DNA from: Bradyrhizobium sp. CB2312
Lineage (GTDB): Bacteria > Pseudomonadota > Alphaproteobacteria > Rhizobiales > Xanthobacteraceae
Direction: 5' to 3'
Length of the DNA: 64,000 bases
Assembly (NCBI RefSeq): GCF_029714425.1
Contig: NZ_CP121668.1
Location: forward strand, 2,997,501-3,061,500
This document shows, piece by piece, positions 60,471 to 64,000 of the stretch (position 1 is its first letter; every line of letters begins with the position of its first letter). Position numbers and translations under genes: made by a program. The notes under the pieces were generated by a model. That model ran no database searches. It was given only the letters and a program-made list of their open reading frames with translations, and was not told where the DNA came from.

Positions 60471-61712
60471 ATGCCCAAATCCGGTTCGACGTCGAAGATA
60501 ACCCGCCGCACTGCGCTCGCCGGTCTCTCGGCCGGCGCGGCACTCCTCGCCATGCCCCGGCTCGGCCGCGCGGCGGACGAGACGATCCGCATCGGCTTCC
60601 CGACGCCGCTCACCGGCCCGTTCGCCGCCGAAGCGCGCGATCAGGTCAAGTGCGCCGAGCTCGCCGTCAAGCTCGTCAACGACAAGGGCGGCATCGGCGG
60701 CCGCAAGGTCGAGCTCCTGGTCCGTGACGACAAGCTCAACGCCGGCGAAGCCGCGACCCGGACGCTGGAGCTGATCGAGAAGGACAAGGTTCACGCCGTG
60801 GTCGGCGCACTCTCCAGCGCGGTGCAACTCGCGGTCAACGAGGTCACCCGCGCTCGCGGCGTGATCTACGTCTCGATCAGCCAGTCCGACACCATCAACG
60901 AAGCCAAGGATTTCAGCAAATACACGTTCCACGAAGCGCTGAACCCGCACATGACGACGGCGGCGGTGGCGCGGCAGACGCTGAAGAAGGGCATGAAGGT
61001 CGCGCATCTTGTGGCGGATTATGCCTACGGCCATGAGATGCTGCGCGGCTTCAAGCGCGCGCAGGCGGCGATCGGGGCGGACAATGTCGGCGAGATCCTG
61101 CATCCGTTCGGCGCGGCCGACTATTCCACCTTCATGCCGCGCCTGATGTCGATGCGGCCGGACGTGCTCTGCATCTCCAATTTCGGCCGCGACCAGGCCA
61201 ATGCGATCAAGCAGGCCGTGGATTTCGGCGTGAAGCAGCAGATGAAGATCGTCGTCCCCGTGATCCTGCACAATCAGCGCCTCGCCGTTGGTCCCGACGT
61301 GTTCGAGGGCGTGGTCGGCGGCGCCAATTACTATTGGGGCCTTGAGGGGCAGAGCAAGTCGGCAGCCGCTTTCAACGCGGCGTTCAAGGCCGCCAATGGC
61401 GGTGCGATTCCGACCGATTACGGCGCCTATGGCTATTCCGGCGTCGGATCGCTGCTCGCGGCCATGCAGGCCGCCGGTGGCACCGACACCGACAAGGTGG
61501 TCGATGCCCTCGAGAAACTGCAATACGATCTGACCAAAGGCCCGCAGCACTATCGCAGATGCGACCATCAATCGGTGCAGTCGGTGCTGGTGCTGGAGTC
61601 CAAGAAGAAATCGGCCATGACGGGCGACAACGACCTGTTCGCCATTCTCGCCAACGACGCCGGCTCCGACGACATGCTGCGCAGCTGCAGCGAGCTCGGC
61701 CACGCGACCTAA
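60471..61712 (+). CDS. Branched-chain amino acid-type ABC transporter substrate-binding protein (LivK-like)
   Basis: A 413-residue type I binding protein. The leader SKITRRTALAGLSAGAALLA carries a twin-arginine-like TRRTALAG, then TIRIGFPTPLTGPFAAEARD and NDKGGIGGRKVELLVRDDKLN, which are standard. TTGGAGGAAATC precedes the ATG. It starts 23 bases after the hydroxylase stop, so it likely binds the hydroxylase's substrate or a precursor. Confidence 0.92.
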   Translation: MPKSGSTSKITRRTALAGLSAGAALLAMPRLGRAADETIRIGFPTPLTGPFAAEARDQVKCAELAVKLVNDKGGIGGRKVELLVRDDKLNAGEAATRTLELIEKDKVHAVVGALSSAVQLAVNEVTRARGVIYVSISQSDTINEAKDFSKYTFHEALNPHMTTAAVARQTLKKGMKVAHLVADYAYGHEMLRGFKRAQAAIGADNVGEILHPFGAADYSTFMPRLMSMRPDVLCISNFGRDQANAIKQAVDFGVKQQMKIVVPVILHNQRLAVGPDVFEGVVGGANYYWGLEGQSKSAAAFNAAFKAANGGAIPTDYGAYGYSGVGSLLAAMQAAGGTDTDKVVDALEKLQYDLTKGPQHYRRCDHQSVQSVLVLESKKKSAMTGDNDLFAILANDAGSDDMLRSCSELGHAT

Positions 61713-61723
61713 GTCTTGTGACG

Positions 61724-62599
61724 ATGGACCTGTCGCTGATCATCATGCAGCTTCTCTCCGGGATCGCCCTTGGGGCGGTCCTGGTGATCACTGCGCTTGG
61801 ACTGACGATCGTGTTCGGCATGCTCGGGGTGGTGAACTTCGCGCACGGCGCGCTGTTCATGATCGGAGCCTATGCGGGCCTCTATCTGGCGTCGCTGACT
61901 GGAAGTTTCTGGTGGGGATTGCTGCTTGCGCCCATCCTGATCGGCGCCTTCGGCATGCTGATCGAGTTCGTCCTGATCCGCAGGCTCTATGGACGCTCGA
62001 TCGACGATCCGCTGCTGTTGACCTTCGGCCTCAGCTACATCCTCGTCGAGGGCGTGCGCATCGTGTTCGGCAGCGACGGCATTCCGTTCCCGACCCCGCC
62101 GCAATTGATCGGCGTGGTCGATCTCGGCATCGGCTTCTTCCCGCGTTACCGCCTGTTCGTGATCGCGCTGGTGGCGGTGGTGCTGCTGGTGCTCTGGCTG
62201 ACGCTGGAGAAGACCCGCGTCGGCCTGATCGTGCGCGCCGGCGCCCGCGATCCCACCATCATGCAGGTGCTCGGCGTCGATATCGGCCGGGTATGGCTTG
62301 CGATCTTCGGCCTCGGCGTCGGCCTCGCCGCGCTCGGCGGCGTGCTGGCCGGGCCCATGCGCAGCGTCAATCCGGAGATGGGCTCGCTGGTGCTGGCGGA
62401 AGCTTTTGTGGTTACCGTGATCGGTGGTCTCGGCTCGATCGTCGGAGCCGTCGTTGCCGGCCTCATGGTCGGCATCTCCATCAGCATGGTCGCGCTGTTC
62501 GCCCCTGAGATGGCGACCATCGTCATGTTCGCGCTGATGGCGGTGGTGCTGCTGATCCGCCCGCAAGGCCTGTTCGGCGTGAGGGGGAGGACCGCGTGA
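61724..62599 (+). CDS. Branched-chain-type ABC transporter permease (LivH-like)
   Basis: A 291-residue permease with about eight spans. LGLTIVFGMLGVVNFAHGALFMIGAYAG is the family signature, and RAGARDPTIMQVLGVDIGRVW is the coupling region. The start at 61724 is ATG; the longer open frame overlaps the binding-protein gene. Confidence 0.93.
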   Translation: MDLSLIIMQLLSGIALGAVLVITALGLTIVFGMLGVVNFAHGALFMIGAYAGLYLASLTGSFWWGLLLAPILIGAFGMLIEFVLIRRLYGRSIDDPLLLTFGLSYILVEGVRIVFGSDGIPFPTPPQLIGVVDLGIGFFPRYRLFVIALVAVVLLVLWLTLEKTRVGLIVRAGARDPTIMQVLGVDIGRVWLAIFGLGVGLAALGGVLAGPMRSVNPEMGSLVLAEAFVVTVIGGLGSIVGAVVAGLMVGISISMVALFAPEMATIVMFALMAVVLLIRPQGLFGVRGRTA

Positions 62600-63594
62600 C
62601 GGGATCATCGAGCGGCGAAGCGACCGCCACATCCTCGTCCGGCGCGATGGGCTGGCTCCTCGAGCAGCGTGTGCTGCTATCCATCGCCGTGCTGGCCGTG
62701 CTGCCTTGGCTGCTGCCGTCCCAGGCGCTGGCCGTCAACGTCCTGATCTACGGCGTCGTGGTGATGGGCTACAATTTGCTGTTCGGCTACACCGGGCTGC
62801 TGTCATTCGGCCAGGCGGCGTTCTTCGGTGCCGGGGCTTACTTCACGGGCATTGCGATCGGCCGCTACGGTGTGCCGTGGTTCGCCGCGGTGCCGATTGC
62901 TGTGCTGCTGAGCACCTGTCTTGCCGCCGCGATCGGTATCGTCTCGACCCGCACGCGGGGCATCTATTTCTCGATGGTGACGCTCGCGCTCGCCCAGCTG
63001 GTCTATTACGTCGCGCTGCAGGCCTCGTTCTTCACTGGGGGCGAGAACGGCCTGCGCGGCTTCACAGTCGACCGGATCAGCCTGTTCGGCCTTCAGGTCA
63101 ATTTCCTCGATCCCGTCAACAAATACTACGTGCTGATGGCCTTCGCGGCGCTGGCGATGTGGTTCCAGTCGCGCATTCTCAACTCGCCGTTCGGGGCCGT
63201 GATCGAAGCCATCCGCGAGAACGAGCAGCGGGCTCGGGCCTGCGGCTATGACGTCGAGCGCAGCAAGCTGATCGTGTTCATGCTGTCGGGCGCGATCTCC
63301 TCGCTCGGCGGCTGCATGCTGGCGCTGCACTTGTCGATCGTGCCGCTGGACATCCTGCACTACCAGACCTCCGGGATGATCGTGATGATGGTGCTGCTCG
63401 GCGGCGCTCGCAGCTTCTTCGGGCCCTTCGTCGGCGCGGCGAGCTTCCTGATCCTGGAGGACGTCATCTCGCTCTGGACGCCGCATTGGCAGATCTTCGT
63501 CGGCGCGATCTTCGTGCTGTTCGTGCTGTTCCTGCCCAAGGGTATCTGGGGCACGCTGCTCGATACGCTTCGTATCGGAAAGGCGCGGCCATGA
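62596..63594 (+). CDS. Branched-chain-type ABC transporter permease (LivM-like)
   Basis: A 332-residue permease. GYTGLLSFGQAAFFGAGAYF is the family signature, and NSPFGAVIEAIRENEQRARACGYDVERSK is the coupling loop. The GTG start overlaps the LivH stop by 4 bases, and the end overlaps the ATPase start. Confidence 0.93.
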   Translation: MTGSSSGEATATSSSGAMGWLLEQRVLLSIAVLAVLPWLLPSQALAVNVLIYGVVVMGYNLLFGYTGLLSFGQAAFFGAGAYFTGIAIGRYGVPWFAAVPIAVLLSTCLAAAIGIVSTRTRGIYFSMVTLALAQLVYYVALQASFFTGGENGLRGFTVDRISLFGLQVNFLDPVNKYYVLMAFAALAMWFQSRILNSPFGAVIEAIRENEQRARACGYDVERSKLIVFMLSGAISSLGGCMLALHLSIVPLDILHYQTSGMIVMMVLLGGARSFFGPFVGAASFLILEDVISLWTPHWQIFVGAIFVLFVLFLPKGIWGTLLDTLRIGKARP

Positions 63595-64000
63595 CCGGCG
63601 AACTGCTCCGCGCCGAGGGCATCGGCAAGCATTTTGGCGGCTTCGTCGCGCTTGAGGGCATCACTGTGTCCTTTGCAGCGGGACAGCTCACCTCGATCAT
63701 CGGGCCGAACGGAGCGGGCAAGAGTACCTTCTTCAACATTCTCTCGGGTGCCCTGGCCCCGACCTCGGGCAAGCTGCACTTCAGAGGAATTGAGCTCAAC
63801 GGCCTGCCGCAGCACCGCTTAGTGCACCAGGGCATCTCGCGCTCCTACCAGATCACCAACATCTTCCCTGACCTGTCCGTGCACGAGAATGTCCGCGTCG
63901 CGGCGCAGGCGCTCACCGTAAGCTACGATATCTGGCGGAGCCGCGCCCGGCTGACTGAGCTGAATGCGCGGGCCGATGCCGCACTGGAGGCCGTCGGGCT
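63591..64000 (+). CDS. Branched-chain-type ABC transporter ATPase (LivG-like), 3' partial
   Basis: The first 136 residues of an LivG-type ATPase, cut by the window end. It begins MTGELLRAEGIGKHFGGFVA, with Walker A GPNGAGKST near residues 43-51 and the Q-loop region SRSYQITNIFPDLSVHENV. ATGA overlap with LivM indicates coupling. A LivF partner would be expected just outside the window. Confidence 0.92.
   Translation, partial: MTGELLRAEGIGKHFGGFVALEGITVSFAAGQLTSIIGPNGAGKSTFFNILSGALAPTSGKLHFRGIELNGLPQHRLVHQGISRSYQITNIFPDLSVHENVRVAAQALTVSYDIWRSRARLTELNARADAALEAVG

Overview
The window is high-GC alphaproteobacterial DNA, most probably from Bradyrhizobium or a close relative in the Nitrobacteraceae. 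This rests on gene content (duplicated SsuABC-like importers, HutF-type histidine degradation, a BA14K-like protein, an HWE histidine kinase, an orphan TctC-type binding protein) and on three kinds of palindromic intergenic repeat that I associate with that group. No rRNA, tRNA, CRISPR array, integrase or intact insertion sequence is visible.

Layout. (1) 1-6356: the end of a GntR/FCD regulator, then a plus-strand catabolic operon with a binding protein, permease, ATPase, second permease, NodB-type deacetylase, FAH-family hydrolase and MetE-C-like methyltransferase. (2) 6509-19124: an envelope and metal-handling region. On the minus strand are two small HupE/UreJ proteins, a large HupE/UreJ_2 protein and a membrane-anchored PPIase. 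Divergent from them is a secreted PHP-type metallohydrolase with an Asp/His tail, followed by a small secreted protein and a 2OG-Fe(II) oxygenase-like protein. Then come an MFS/spermidine-synthase fusion, a TonB-dependent receptor and a GspC-like protein. (3) 19174-25735: RidA, a BisC/TorA-type molybdoenzyme, an alpha/beta-hydrolase-like protein, an AraC regulator and a hypothetical protein. (4) 25854-36495: two paralogous winged-helix/STAND-ATPase/TPR regulators bracket a stress-type set (HWE kinase, VOC, OsmC, MsrA, ATC hydrolase, RidA, short LysR). The two share a conserved 37-bp element at nearly the same distance upstream of their starts.

(5) 36791-44939: an orphan TctC protein and an MFS transporter, then a disordered stretch (39-43 kb) of small genes, a two-frameshift pseudogene, a decaying Cys-rich tandem-repeat gene and a BA14K-like coiled-coil protein. 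An AraC regulator and a catalase-like protein lacking the distal His follow. (6) 45094-55650: the hut locus. hutF-hutC run leftward and are followed by an ABC importer and an M20 amidohydrolase; hutI-hutH-hutU run rightward. A perfect 20-bp palindrome, very probably the HutC operator, lies between them. hutG is not in the window. (7) 55805-64000: a TetR regulator faces a molybdenum hydroxylase operon (FAD, 2Fe-2S and Mo subunits) that continues into a Liv-type importer cut by the window end. Two related GACCA-N-ATGGT sites lie in the gap.

The window therefore holds three substrate-uptake-and-catabolism modules, one envelope/metal module and one stress-regulation module. The most unusual parts are the HupE/PPIase/PHP/TonB region and the duplicated STAND regulators with their shared upstream element.
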